Positions 32,008-41,594 are shown, numbered from the stretch's first letter. The stretch: 64,000 nucleotides of DNA from Cerasicoccus sp. TK19100 (GCF_027257155.1 NZ_JAPWDU010000005.1:1-64000), one strand, 5' to 3'. Numbers and translations: made by a program. The notes: generated by a model from the sequence alone, not told the origin.

Positions 32008-33492
32008 CTATTCCGAGCCGCTGGGGAGGCGTGCAAGGCGTTCTTTGTCCGACAGGCCGTGGATGGCGCGTAGCTTGGCAGACATGGCTGCGACGAGGTC
32101 GGGGCGTTCGCCGTAGAGGTTGCGGCTTTCGCTGATATCAGCGGAAAGGTCGTAGAGCTCGCCGGGGAAATCGTGGTGCGTGTAGCCGCGTTCGGCTTTG
32201 AACCAGTCAGGCTCCGGGCTGTCGGTGTCTTGGCCGGTGGGTGCGTCGATGTAGACCCAGTTGTCCTGACGTATCGCGAATTGGCCGTCCTGACTGTGGT
32301 GGACCAAGTGGTCGCGCACGGCGACATCTTTACCTTCGAGCAGTGGCAAATTACTGACGCTGTCTTCGGCGGCACCAGGGGGCAGGGGAGTGCCGGTGAT
32401 CGCGGCACAGGTTGCCATGAAATCGCCGAGTGAGGCATATTGCGTGCAAGTTTCGCCACTGGGTGTAACGCCGGGCCAGCGTGCGATGAAGGGCACGCGG
32501 TGTCCGCCCTCCCAGTTATCTCGCTTCACGCCGCGCAGCTCGCCCATGCTGTAGTGCCGGTGGTTGCGAATGCGCTCGTAGGCACCGCCATCGGCCCCCT
32601 TGAGACACTCCGGTCCATTGTCACTGGTGAAGACGAGCAGCGTGTCATCGGCGATACCTTTGCGTTGCAAAGCTTCCATGATTTCGCCGACGACCCAATC
32701 GACTTCGACCACGAAATCGCCGTATAGGCCCGCGCTGCTTTTGCCAATGAACTCGTCGTTGGGCACGATCGGAGTGTGCGGCGAAGTAAGCGCGAAGTAG
32801 AGGAACAGCGGTTGGTCGGCGACGTTTTCAATCTCCTCCTTGGCCTTGTCGACGAGTTTGGGAACAACGGCTTTTAAGTCCCAACCGGGTGCCTGTAATC
32901 CGGTGTAACCGGCGACATGCCCGGGCCGCTGCTCGGTCGGCTGGATCAGCAGGCGGTCCTGCTCAAACCAGGTGAAGGGTGGAAAGTTTGGCACGTCGAT
33001 GCCGAAGTGGTAATCGAACCCACAGTCGATGGGGCCACCCCGATAGGGTGCCTTGAAGTCGATCCGTTCGTTGTGCGCGCAGCGTTCGGGTATGGACATC
33101 ACGCCGGGCGTAAAATCATTAGCCGTCGATGTGCCGTCTTTCTTGGTCCAGTCCAGGCCGAGGTGCCACTTGCCGATGCAGCTCGTGCGGTAGCCCTGGT
33201 CGCGTAAGTAGCTGGCAACGGTGGGGCGGTCGGGCTCGATGAGCGGGCCGTCCCATGGCCAGAGCACGCTGCTTTTCAGGTGGGTGCGCCAGCAGTAGCG
33301 CCCGGTAAGGATGGAGTAGCGGCTCGGCGTACACACGGCAGAGGTCGCATGCATGTCGCTAAAGCGCAGTCCTTCGCCGCAAAGGCGGTCGATGTTGGGC
33401 GTGGGGATTTTCGAGTCCGGATTGTTGCAGGGGAGGTCGCCGTATCCCAAATCATCGGTGAGGATATAGACAATGTGCGGCTTGCGGGGCAT
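32008..33492 (-). CDS. Formylglycine-dependent sulfatase
   Basis: 494 residues of the arylsulfatase family (S1). C54-T-P-S-R is the C-x-P-x-R motif whose Cys is converted to formylglycine. Metal ligands are seen in LTDDLGYGD near residue 12 and FTSDNGPE later. No signal peptide is evident from the ATG at 33492 (a GTG at 33498 changes little), so either the enzyme is cytoplasmic or a leader is missing. In marine Verrucomicrobiota such enzymes desulfate algal polysaccharides. The substrate here cannot be read. It is a single gene. Confidence 0.9.
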   Translation of the reverse strand: MPRKPHIVYILTDDLGYGDLPCNNPDSKIPTPNIDRLCGEGLRFSDMHATSAVCTPSRYSILTGRYCWRTHLKSSVLWPWDGPLIEPDRPTVASYLRDQGYRTSCIGKWHLGLDWTKKDGTSTANDFTPGVMSIPERCAHNERIDFKAPYRGGPIDCGFDYHFGIDVPNFPPFTWFEQDRLLIQPTEQRPGHVAGYTGLQAPGWDLKAVVPKLVDKAKEEIENVADQPLFLYFALTSPHTPIVPNDEFIGKSSAGLYGDFVVEVDWVVGEIMEALQRKGIADDTLLVFTSDNGPECLKGADGGAYERIRNHRHYSMGELRGVKRDNWEGGHRVPFIARWPGVTPSGETCTQYASLGDFMATCAAITGTPLPPGAAEDSVSNLPLLEGKDVAVRDHLVHHSQDGQFAIRQDNWVYIDAPTGQDTDSPEPDWFKAERGYTHHDFPGELYDLSADISESRNLYGERPDLVAAMSAKLRAIHGLSDKERLARLPSGSE

Positions 33493-33596
33493 GACCACAT
33501 TGCAATCACATAACGCGAAAGGTTAAAGCCAATTCTGAAGCGAAGTTTCAAGCCCCGGACAAGGTGCTGGACAATTATTAATAACTTAAGGATAAC

Positions 33597-34061
33597 ATGG
33601 ATGTGATAGAAACAGATGATGCGAATTGGGGACGCGCTTGCTACTGCCCTGTTGATGGCTTTGCGATGGCGCGGAGTGGGCGCGCGGAATCGCCATACTT
33701 TATTTGTCAGAAGTGCCAAGGGGTTTGGGCACCAGGAGCATCCGTGCGGCAATTCTTCCGAGAGGCCAGCTTAAAGCAATTCATCCAAAAGGATGCGGAA
33801 GCCTGCCATTGCCGGAATTGTGCCAGTTGTCAGCAGCGGCTCTCGGTGATTCTCTATAAAGGCGTGGAGCTGGATTACTGCCTAGGCTGCGGCGGCATCT
33901 GGTTCGATGTCGGTGAATTGACGAAGCTGAGGCAATACCTCAATACGAGTGCCATGGAGAATCGTCAGATGAAAAGAAAAGGACGCTGGGGAGACGCGGT
34001 AGGCGACTCACTGATTAGCTTGGATTTTCTGGAAGTTTTGCTCGTTTTTTTCGATTGGTAG
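33597..34061 (+). CDS. Double zf-TFIIB zinc-ribbon protein
   Basis: 154 residues with two Cys4-type zinc ribbons of the zf-TFIIB family. The first runs CYCPVDGFAM to CQKCQGVWAPGASV, and the second CQQRLSVILYKGVELDYCLGCGGIWFDVGEL. The second copy fits the family consensus closely, including the acidic x-GEL end. A hydrophobic C-terminus (FLEVLLVFFDW) follows. The function of this family is unknown. It converges on the PEP-CTERM protease gene with only 5 bases between the stops. Confidence 0.75.
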   Translation: MDVIETDDANWGRACYCPVDGFAMARSGRAESPYFICQKCQGVWAPGASVRQFFREASLKQFIQKDAEACHCRNCASCQQRLSVILYKGVELDYCLGCGGIWFDVGELTKLRQYLNTSAMENRQMKRKGRWGDAVGDSLISLDFLEVLLVFFDW

Positions 34062-34066
34062 CTGAA

Positions 34067-34960
34067 TTACCGCCGCCGTCTCCACGCGACGATTCCCAGC
34101 ATCGCCAGCGCGGCGATGGCCGCGAAATGCCCGGGCTCGGGGACGGCCATGACGCCGGTAGTGGTCTCGATCCAGTCGATGAAAGGTTGTAGATTGATCG
34201 CTCCGGAAAGATCGCCGTAGTCGGAGTTGAAGCTGCCGTCGGTGACGCCGCGAAAGCTGTTGATGCCGATCAGGTAATCGAAATCGCCGATTTGGGTGAA
34301 GACGCCGCCGCCGCTGTCAAAGGGGGTCAGCTGGCCCTCCAGGGCAGTGGGAAATGGGTCGGACTTTTCGTTAAAATTTTCGCTGCCATCAGGGCGGTCG
34401 AAGTCGGCCACGAAGGCATCGGCGGTTACGCCTATCTCGTCGCCCGTGTATTCGATCATGTTGGTGAATCCGCGCAGGGCATATGTCGCGCCTTGAGCGC
34501 CAGTAAGGCCGTCGCCGCCCTGCCCGTAGCCAACCCAGCTACCTTCGCGGCCCAGGACGCCATCGGGCGAGCTGAACTCCCACAACTGTGCCGGGTTGAT
34601 GTCGCCAATGGCCGTTTCCAGTCGCACCAAGGCAAGGTCATAAGCGTGGTTCGAAGAATACGACTGATAGTCTGGGTGGACAATGATTTCGCTGCTGCCA
34701 ACGACATGGTCGCCGATGGTAAACGTCATGCTGTTGCTGAAGTCGGCCACGTGTCCAGCGGTTAGCACCCACTGGCTACTGATCAGGACACCGCTGCCGC
34801 TGAAGGCCCCGTTGAGCTTGCCGACCGACGGGAAATTCGCGGCGTAGTTCACGTAATCCGCGTCGCTGATGCCTGGCGCGTCTTCCGTTGCGATACGGGT
34901 AGAGGCTTGGGCGCTGATGGCGAGCGACAAACTTGCGACTAATGGCCAGTAGGATTTCAT
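34067..34960 (-). CDS. PEP-CTERM-anchored trypsin-like serine protease
   Basis: 297 residues from the ATG at 34960. Signal peptide MKSYWPLVASLSLAISAQA. The S1 (chymotrypsin) fold has H70 in LTAGH, D108 in AYDLALVRL and S216 in PFDSGGGVF, the last being a variant of GDSGGP. A C-terminal VPEPGHFAAI, hydrophobic helix and WRRRR form the PEP-CTERM signal. A secreted, envelope-anchored protease is predicted. ATG 34972 is an alternative start. Confidence 0.85.
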   Translation of the reverse strand: MKSYWPLVASLSLAISAQASTRIATEDAPGISDADYVNYAANFPSVGKLNGAFSGSGVLISSQWVLTAGHVADFSNSMTFTIGDHVVGSSEIIVHPDYQSYSSNHAYDLALVRLETAIGDINPAQLWEFSSPDGVLGREGSWVGYGQGGDGLTGAQGATYALRGFTNMIEYTGDEIGVTADAFVADFDRPDGSENFNEKSDPFPTALEGQLTPFDSGGGVFTQIGDFDYLIGINSFRGVTDGSFNSDYGDLSGAINLQPFIDWIETTTGVMAVPEPGHFAAIAALAMLGIVAWRRRR

Positions 34961-35024
34961 GGGATGGAGCATGGCAGTTGTTTTTATTATGACAACTACA
35001 GCATTGTTAAAATTCCCCGTTAAT

Positions 35025-36164
35025 TTAAACCGCGAAGTGAGCCTCGACATTTTGCTGCCAGGAGAGCTCGGCGACGCGGGCTTTGCCAGCCTGGGTCATC
35101 TCTTCGCGCAGTTGCGGAGACTCGATTAGCTGGGCAAAGGCGTTGGTCAGCGCGGCCTCGTCTCCGGGCTTGATCACGAAGCCCGACTGGCCGTGGCGCA
35201 CGGCTTCGGCGACGCCGCCGGTATCGTGTGCGATGACGGGGAGCCCACAGGCGGCAGCTTCCAGATAGACCAAGCCGAAGCCCTCAATGCTGATGCCGCT
35301 CTGGATGCTGGTCATCGCAAAAATGTCGGCATCGGCATAGATTTGCGGCAACTCGTCGTCATCGACTTCGCCCACGAACTCCACCGGGATGCCCGACTCG
35401 GCTGCGGTTTGCTTGAGGCTTTCCGCGTAGTCGCGGCCGCCTTTTACGATGGGGCCGACGATGTGATACTCCACCTGCGAGCGGAGATTTTCCGGCAGTC
35501 GGGCGAGGGCCTCCATCACGTAGTGCTGTCCCTTGCGCGGGTGGATGCGGCCCACGGTCAGCACGCGCACGCGGCTGTAAAGGTGGTCGCGCTTGCGCAG
35601 GGGCGGGTTGGCGAAATCATGGCGTAGCGCGCCCGGGACGATGCGGATTTTCTGCGGGTCGGTCGCGGGAAATTTCTCCAGCAGCAAGCGTTGATTATAC
35701 TCGGATACGACGCCAATGCGGTCGGTTTTGGCGAGGAGTCTTTTAAAGAGAAACCGGCGGTGCGGGCTTTGGCTGTAGCGTAAAATCTCGGTGCCGTGGA
35801 GTGTTAGCGCAAGCGCCTTGGGGCGGGGTAGGCCGAGCAGCGGCGCGTACATCATGGTGAAAATCGGGCCGGGCTCAGGCAGGTAGAGCAGACTGCGCTC
35901 GACCTCCGCGTGATGGGTGCGAAGCATGGTGGCGGTGGCGTGACGACAGGACCAGCCGAGGCTGCCGATATTGGCAATCGGCTTGAGCGGAAACGGGGTC
36001 CGCCGGTCGAGCATACCTTCGCGGTTCGAGGCCCAGACGTTGACCTCGTATCCGGCCTGCTGGGCGGCCAGCGCCATCTCCTCAGCATACGTGGCGATAC
36101 CCCCGCGCTTCGGATAGAATTCGTGGGTGATCAGAATGATTGGCGTAGCAGTAGAAGGCGACAT
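35025..36164 (-). CDS. Family 4 glycosyltransferase
   Basis: 379 residues of GT-B fold. ILITHEFYPKRGGIATYAEEMALAAQ at the start is the acceptor-domain motif of GT4. The donor domain has VGRIHPRKGQHYVMEAL and IQSGISIEGFGLVYLEAAACGLPVIAHDTGG, the E-x7-E pattern of retaining GT4 enzymes. It probably acts in surface polysaccharide or lipid glycosylation. The ATG at 36164 is preferred. Upstream starts would enter the divergent SDR gene. Confidence 0.85.
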   Translation of the reverse strand: MSPSTATPIILITHEFYPKRGGIATYAEEMALAAQQAGYEVNVWASNREGMLDRRTPFPLKPIANIGSLGWSCRHATATMLRTHHAEVERSLLYLPEPGPIFTMMYAPLLGLPRPKALALTLHGTEILRYSQSPHRRFLFKRLLAKTDRIGVVSEYNQRLLLEKFPATDPQKIRIVPGALRHDFANPPLRKRDHLYSRVRVLTVGRIHPRKGQHYVMEALARLPENLRSQVEYHIVGPIVKGGRDYAESLKQTAAESGIPVEFVGEVDDDELPQIYADADIFAMTSIQSGISIEGFGLVYLEAAACGLPVIAHDTGGVAEAVRHGQSGFVIKPGDEAALTNAFAQLIESPQLREEMTQAGKARVAELSWQQNVEAHFAV

Positions 36165-36206
36165 CACGATTGACCAAGCGCGAAAGTTTGGGAACATGAG
36201 CGGTTT

Positions 36207-37019
36207 ATGCAACCCTTGTCGCAGCGATATCGCACCGCTTTGGTCACGGGAGCCAGTTCGGGTTTGGGCCGCGCCTTTGCCGAAATGCTCCTGGCCGAAG
36301 GCGTGGAGGTGTGGGCGACCAGTCGCGACGCCCAGCGCTTGCCCATGCACGACCAACTGCACCCGCTGGCGCTTGATCTGGCTGATGGCCGCAGCATGGA
36401 GGCCTTTATGCGCGGCATGCATCCGCTGTTTCCGGAGATCGATATCCTCGTGAACAACGCGGGCAACGGCGTTTTTGGCGCGTTTGAGGAGATCGCCCCC
36501 AACGACATCGGCGAGCAACTGCGCGTGCTATTGCATGGGCCGATCGCGCTTTGCCATCAAGTTTATCCGCACATGATGGCGCGCGGTGGCGGTGCGATTG
36601 TCAACGTGGCCTCGCTGGCAAGGGATTTCCCGCTACCGTATTTCAGCCTCTACAATGCGGCCAAGGCCGGTCTTTCGAACTTTACCCGCAGCCTGCAAAC
36701 CGAGTGCGTCGACAGCGGCGTGACCGTGATTGACTTCCAACCTGGCGACTTTAAGACGGCGTTCAATGCCTCCTCCAAACGGGCCGAGGACTTCAGCAAC
36801 GAACGCGTTGCGCAAGCTTGGGCGAGCCACGAAAAACACCTCAACGCCGGGCCCGATCCGAAGAAGGCTGCGCTGGATCTGCGCGCCGCACTGCAGCGTG
36901 AGAAGAGCGGCGTCGTCCGCACGGGGGACTTTTTTCAGGCCGCGATTGCACCGTTTCTCACGCGCTTTAGCTCGTGGAACCTGACCGAGCGCGTCATGCG
37001 TGCCTACTACAAGCTGTGA
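36207..37019 (+). CDS. Short-chain dehydrogenase/reductase
   Basis: 270 residues of classical SDR type. NAD(P)-binding VTGASSGLGRAFAEMLL, NNAGNGVFG and the catalytic Y-x-x-x-K (YNAAK) with an upstream Ser in VNVASLA are present. The last 40 residues resemble acyl-chain or sphinganine-type reductases, which often have longer C-termini, but the substrate is not readable. Its stop overlaps the next glycosyltransferase (GTGA), so the two are coupled. Confidence 0.85.
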   Translation: MQPLSQRYRTALVTGASSGLGRAFAEMLLAEGVEVWATSRDAQRLPMHDQLHPLALDLADGRSMEAFMRGMHPLFPEIDILVNNAGNGVFGAFEEIAPNDIGEQLRVLLHGPIALCHQVYPHMMARGGGAIVNVASLARDFPLPYFSLYNAAKAGLSNFTRSLQTECVDSGVTVIDFQPGDFKTAFNASSKRAEDFSNERVAQAWASHEKHLNAGPDPKKAALDLRAALQREKSGVVRTGDFFQAAIAPFLTRFSSWNLTERVMRAYYKL

Positions 37020-38107
37020 AGATCGCAATCGTCCAGGACTGGCTGCGCACGGGCGGGACAGAGAAGCACACCGTGCATCTGGCTAACCGCTTTGCCGCTG
37101 CGGGCCACGACGCCGTGGTGGTGACGTGCCGGCCGCGTGGGGCCTTGGCGAAAAACCTGAATGCGCGCCACATTTCGCTGCAGCCCATCGACACGCATTG
37201 CAACATCTGGACGCCGGGGCTGACGACTACTCTACGCGCCGAAGCACCCGAGATCATTTTGCTCATGGGCAAGGTGGCCAATTGCCGCGGTTTGCGTATT
37301 AAAGAGCGCGTGCCGGAGTCGGTCATCATTGGCACGCTTCGCACGGGTAACGCGATCCCGCATCACTACGAGCGCAGTTTGTGCCTGGACGACGCCGTGG
37401 TGTGCAACTCCAACTGGACCGCCGAGCGCGCCAAGAAAATCGGCGTGGCGCACGACCGCGTGCTCGTCGCCCCCAACGCAGTGGGCCGCAAATGGGACTG
37501 GGAGCAACATGATCAACTCCGCGCCAAAATCCGCGCGGAGGAGGGCGTGGGCGGGGCCCCCGTATTGGTGAAAGTGGCGGCCTTTCGTCCGGGCAAAGGT
37601 CAGATGGAGCTGATCCATGCGCTGGCAAATTTTCGCCCGGGCTCAGACTGGCGTCTCTGGTTGGCGGGGGATGGCGTGACGCGCCGCGAATGCGAGGCAG
37701 CGTGCCGTAACTTTGGCTTGGCCAATAAGGTGAAATTCTGGGGCAACGTGGCCGATCCATACCCGCTTTTGGCGGGCGCAGATGTGGCGGTGTTCGCCTC
37801 GCAGGCGGAGTCTCAGCCCAATGCGCTGGTCGAGGCGCAGTGGTGCGGGTTGCCTGTGGTTGCCTACTGCACCGGGGGCGTGCGCGAGTGTTTCATCCCC
37901 GGCGAGAGCGGCTATGCCGTGCCTTTAAATGACGCCAGTGCATTTCGCGAAAAGCTGGGTGCTCTGCTGGATGACACGCCTCTATTGGAGCAGATGAGTG
38001 AGCGCGGACGAGCCTTTGCCGTGAAGAAATTTCAATCTGGCGACAATGCCGCGTGCTACCTGGATTTGTTTGAGCGCCTGCTGAAAAAGCGCCGCACTGC
38101 GATCTAG
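37016..38107 (+). CDS. Glycosyltransferase, GT-B fold
   Basis: 363 residues starting with GTG inside the SDR stop (V-K-I-A-I-V-Q-D-W). LRTGGTEKHTVHLANRFAAAGHD is the acceptor loop. The donor domain has VKVAAFRPGKGQMELIHAL and FASQAESQPNALVEAQWCGLPVVAYCTGG, the GT4 E-x7-E pattern. It is probably involved in the same glycan pathway as the divergent GT at 35025. A longer frame start at 36974 lies within the SDR gene and is less likely. Confidence 0.8.
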   Translation: MKIAIVQDWLRTGGTEKHTVHLANRFAAAGHDAVVVTCRPRGALAKNLNARHISLQPIDTHCNIWTPGLTTTLRAEAPEIILLMGKVANCRGLRIKERVPESVIIGTLRTGNAIPHHYERSLCLDDAVVCNSNWTAERAKKIGVAHDRVLVAPNAVGRKWDWEQHDQLRAKIRAEEGVGGAPVLVKVAAFRPGKGQMELIHALANFRPGSDWRLWLAGDGVTRRECEAACRNFGLANKVKFWGNVADPYPLLAGADVAVFASQAESQPNALVEAQWCGLPVVAYCTGGVRECFIPGESGYAVPLNDASAFREKLGALLDDTPLLEQMSERGRAFAVKKFQSGDNAACYLDLFERLLKKRRTAI

Positions 38108-38234
38108 GCTTTTGTTGGCCAGCTACAATCTCCGGTATTGGCCTCATTTCTGTTTGCCAAAGATGCACGCATGCTGTCATGCTTATGGGGTCAGTGTATC
38201 ACCTTGCATTGGCGATTTTTAAACTACTGCATCG

Positions 38235-40109
38235 ATGAACAAGGACATCCAAATCTTTGCCTGCCTGTGCATCGGCAACGGCGTGCTCGATGTTAAATCC
38301 TGCCAGAAACTGAAGAAGTTGCTCGATGACGATGTCGAGCTGCTGGAGTTCGCGCAGGCCATTCTGGACCACGAAATCTTTGACGATTTCGACGCGATGC
38401 AGGAAATGCTCGATCAGGCTGTGGAAATGTCTGAGCAGGGGGACGAGCCGCCGTTTGACCCCTTCATGGAGCTCAAAAAGAAGAAGGGCGGCTCGCGGCC
38501 AAGTGTTGTGCTAAAGCCGGAGATGTCCGAGCTGGAGCCGGAGCCCGAATCGGAGCCCAAGAAGCCGTCTATCAGCTTGCGTAAACAGCCGGAACCCGAG
38601 CCCGAGCCAGAGCCAGTGGCGGATGAGCCTGAAATCTCCGACTTGGCCTCGGCGGTCAGCGCGATCTGGCAAGCCACTGGTGAGAAACCGCCGGAAAACG
38701 CCGTGGCGGGCGTCGACATGTCCAAAGTCGAGGCCGATCCCAGCTTTTCATCGGAAAATGCCAAGAAAGCGCTCTTCGCACTGGGCGAGCATGCCGACCA
38801 GATGCAGGAGTTCCGCAAGATGGCGGAGGAGATTTTTGCCCAGATGAGCAAGCCGGTGGAGGAGCGCACCAAGCCGCGCGAGGCTGTGGTGAAGACTCAG
38901 GGCGCGAAACCGGTTTGGCCGGACCCGGGCCGCCTCGATCCGAACAATGCCAGCCAGATGCGCCAGGCGCTGATCGGGCTGCTGCTCCAAGCCTCGGAAT
39001 ACGGCGCGAGTGATGTCCACATTTCGGCGGATAGCCGGTTGTTTATCCGTCGCAGCCGCAACGTGGAATACATCTCGGAGTCCATCGTGTCGCGGGAGCT
39101 TTCCAAGGCGATTAATACTAGCGTGCTTAGCGACGAGCAGCGGGAGTTTTTTGACCACGAGAAGGATTACGACTTTGCCATGCCGTTCGACTCCGGCCCG
39201 CGCTTTCGCGTGAACCTGATGGAGCACAAGGATGGCGTGGCGGGCACGTATCGCATTGTGCCGGCGCGAATTCCCGACCTGGCCGACCTCGGTTTCGATC
39301 CGCAGGGGCAGGAGACGATTACGAAGCTGCTTGCTTATCACAACGGCTTGATCCTCGTCACCGGGCCCGTCGGAGCGGGCAAGACGACCACGCTTTCCTC
39401 GTTGGTGGACATCCTTAACGCCACGCGTCAAGACCACATCATTACGGTCGAAGAGCCGATCGAGGTCATCCAAAAATCCAAGGAGTGCCAGATCACGCAA
39501 CGCGGCGTTGGCCCGCATACACAGACTTTCAAGAGTGCGCTCAAGGGGGCCTTGCGCCAGGACCCGGACATCATCGTGATCGGCGAAATGCGCGACCTGG
39601 AAACCATCGAAATGGCGATCAGTGCCTCGGAAACCGGTCACCTCGTGATCGGCACGATGCACACCAGTGACGCCTCCACGACGCTCAATCGTCTGCTCGA
39701 TGTGTTTCCGCCCGCCCAGCAGCCGCAGATTCGCGCGATGGTGGCCGAGAGTCTGCGCGGTATCTTGTGTCAGCGTCTGCTACCGGCCAAGGACGGCAAC
39801 GTTGCCCTTTGCTACGAGCTTTTGCTCAAAAACACCGCCGTGTCCGCGCTGATTCGCGAAGGCAAATCCGAGGGCTTGAGCAACATTATCGAGACCGGCA
39901 AACGCGATGGCATGGTCCTGATGGACAACTCCATCATGGGCCTGTGGGAAGCGGGCCGTATTGACGACGCAACTGCGATTGCCAACCTCCGCAGCGACCC
40001 GCTAAAGTTGCGCATTCGCAATGGCGGAGCAAGTGCTGGCGCTCAGGCTTCGTTCGTTTCTTCTCAGTCGCCGGAACCACCCAAGAAGAAGGGTCTCTTC
40101 GGACGTTAA
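38235..40109 (+). CDS. PilT-like ATPase with long acidic N-terminal extension
   Basis: 624 residues. The C-terminal about 380 residues are a PilT/PilU-type hexameric ATPase: ASDVHISAD, Walker A G377-PVGAGK383-T, Asp box TVEEPIEV, Walker B LRQDPDIIVIGEMRD and the His box TGHLVIGTMHT. The N-terminal about 240 residues are not found in standard PilT. They include a helical start, a Glu/Pro-rich repeat (PEPEPEPEPVADEPE) and a short helical segment. Twitching retraction, or a related secretion motor, is plausible. It precedes a VOC-fold gene and a second PilT. Confidence 0.85.
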   Translation: MNKDIQIFACLCIGNGVLDVKSCQKLKKLLDDDVELLEFAQAILDHEIFDDFDAMQEMLDQAVEMSEQGDEPPFDPFMELKKKKGGSRPSVVLKPEMSELEPEPESEPKKPSISLRKQPEPEPEPEPVADEPEISDLASAVSAIWQATGEKPPENAVAGVDMSKVEADPSFSSENAKKALFALGEHADQMQEFRKMAEEIFAQMSKPVEERTKPREAVVKTQGAKPVWPDPGRLDPNNASQMRQALIGLLLQASEYGASDVHISADSRLFIRRSRNVEYISESIVSRELSKAINTSVLSDEQREFFDHEKDYDFAMPFDSGPRFRVNLMEHKDGVAGTYRIVPARIPDLADLGFDPQGQETITKLLAYHNGLILVTGPVGAGKTTTLSSLVDILNATRQDHIITVEEPIEVIQKSKECQITQRGVGPHTQTFKSALKGALRQDPDIIVIGEMRDLETIEMAISASETGHLVIGTMHTSDASTTLNRLLDVFPPAQQPQIRAMVAESLRGILCQRLLPAKDGNVALCYELLLKNTAVSALIREGKSEGLSNIIETGKRDGMVLMDNSIMGLWEAGRIDDATAIANLRSDPLKLRIRNGGASAGAQASFVSSQSPEPPKKKGLFGR

Positions 40110-40114
40110 CCGCC

Positions 40115-40474
40115 ATGATACTCGCCACGATACCCGTCATCCGCGTCAAAGACGCACCAACCGCCGAGGCCTTCTACTGCGGTAAACTGGGCTTCACGAA
40201 GCAGTGGGAATTTATTCCCGGCGACAAGCCGAACCCCGCTTACCTGGGGCTGCAGCGTGACAATCGCTGGGTGTATGTTTCCTCGTTTACGGGAGATGGT
40301 ATTGTCGGCAGCGTGGTGAACTTCGTCGTGGATAACGTCGACGCGCTTTACGAAGAGTTTAAAGAGCACAATGTCGCCTTTGCCCTGGAACCGTTCGATC
40401 AATCCTGGGGCAACCGCGAGATGTATCTCGACGACCCTGACGGCAACAAACTCCGCTTCATTCAGGAGTCGTAA
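40115..40474 (+). CDS. VOC-superfamily (glyoxalase/bleomycin-resistance fold) protein
   Basis: 119 residues, one VOC module with two beta-alpha-beta-beta-beta units. PVIRVKDAPTAEAFYCGKLGF opens the first, and REMYLDDPDGNKLRFIQES closes the second with a typical metal-ligand Glu. Members include antibiotic-binding proteins of bleomycin-resistance type and metal enzymes, and the ligand is unknown. It starts 5 bases after the upstream PilT-like stop and lies between two PilT genes, which suggests co-transcription rather than shared function. Confidence 0.8.
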   Translation: MILATIPVIRVKDAPTAEAFYCGKLGFTKQWEFIPGDKPNPAYLGLQRDNRWVYVSSFTGDGIVGSVVNFVVDNVDALYEEFKEHNVAFALEPFDQSWGNREMYLDDPDGNKLRFIQES

Positions 40475-40507
40475 CTTCCACCCCTCCACACTTCTAAACT
40501 TTAAAAG

Positions 40508-41560
40508 ATGGCTGAAATCGACGCACTGCTCTCCGGAATGCTGGATAACGACGGATCGGACCTCCACCTCACCGTGGGTTCGCCGCCGAAGATTCGGGCC
40601 TCGGGGGCCATCGTGCCGCTGACGGACGAGGTCATCACGGCCAAGAAAATGGCGACGCTCCTCAGCCAGATCACCAATGAGACGCGCTGGAATCATTATC
40701 TGGAAACGCGTGACCTCGACCTGGCCTACGAAATCAAGGGCCTGGCGCGTTTTCGTGGCAGCTATTTTTATAATCACTGGGGGCAGGCGGCCGTCTTTCG
40801 CCAGATTCCGGCCGAGATTTTATCCTTCGATACGCTGAAGCTGCCCGAGGTGCTGCGCGAGGTCTGCGCGTATAAAGAGGGGCTCGTTTTTGTGACCGGG
40901 CCGACCGGTTCGGGTAAGTCGACCACGCTTGCGGCGATGATCGACTACATCAACGACAACTACCAGAAGCACATCATCACGATCGAAGACCCGGTCGAGT
41001 TCGTGCACCCGAATAAAAAGAGCGTCATCGTGCACCGGGAAGTCGGCGAGCACAGCCACTCGTTTGCCAATGCGCTGCGCGGTGCTATGCGCGCCGACCC
41101 GGACATCATTCTCGTGGGCGAAATGCGTGAGCTGGAGACAATCAAGCTCGCGCTCGGCTGCGCCTCGATGGGCATGCTCGTCTTTGGCACGCTGCACACC
41201 AACAACGCCCCCAAGACCGTCGACCGCATCATCGACGCGTTCCCGGCGGAAGAGCAGGGCCAAATCCGCATCATGCTTTCGGGCTGCCTCTCGTGCGTGG
41301 TCTCGCAGCTACTCTGCAAAAAGGTGCCCAAAGGGCGCGTGGCGGTACACGAAATTTTGCTCAAGCACGACGCCTTGCCCAACACTATCCGCAGCGGCAA
41401 GACCAGCGCGATTCGCGGCATCATTGAGAGCAGCATGGCTTCCGGCATGCGCATGATGGACTTCTCCATCAAGCAACAGCTCGACGCCGGCAACATTACC
41501 GGCAACGAAGCCTACATGAAGGCCGCCGACAAGGAAGCCTTCAAGCAATACCTCACCTAG
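40508..41560 (+). CDS. pilT: Type IV pilus retraction ATPase PilT
   Basis: 350 residues, the standard PilT length. GSDLHLTVGSPPKIRASGAIVPL opens the N-terminal domain. Walker A is G131-PTGSGK137-S, followed by IEDPVEFVHPNKKS (Asp box), MRADPDIILVGEMRE (Walker B) and MLVFGTLHTNNAPKTVDRIIDAFP (His box). IRSGKTSAIRGIIESSMASGMRMMD is the C-terminal PilT signature. It powers pilus disassembly in twitching. Confidence 0.93.
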   Translation: MAEIDALLSGMLDNDGSDLHLTVGSPPKIRASGAIVPLTDEVITAKKMATLLSQITNETRWNHYLETRDLDLAYEIKGLARFRGSYFYNHWGQAAVFRQIPAEILSFDTLKLPEVLREVCAYKEGLVFVTGPTGSGKSTTLAAMIDYINDNYQKHIITIEDPVEFVHPNKKSVIVHREVGEHSHSFANALRGAMRADPDIILVGEMRELETIKLALGCASMGMLVFGTLHTNNAPKTVDRIIDAFPAEEQGQIRIMLSGCLSCVVSQLLCKKVPKGRVAVHEILLKHDALPNTIRSGKTSAIRGIIESSMASGMRMMDFSIKQQLDAGNITGNEAYMKAADKEAFKQYLT

Positions 41561-41594
41561 CCAATCGCGCTATTGTCAATCGCAGTTGGCAGCC

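Noticed and set aside
36165-36518. N-terminal extension of the minus-strand glycosyltransferase
   Set aside because: It would overlap the divergent SDR gene, and the family N-terminus begins just after ATG 36164.
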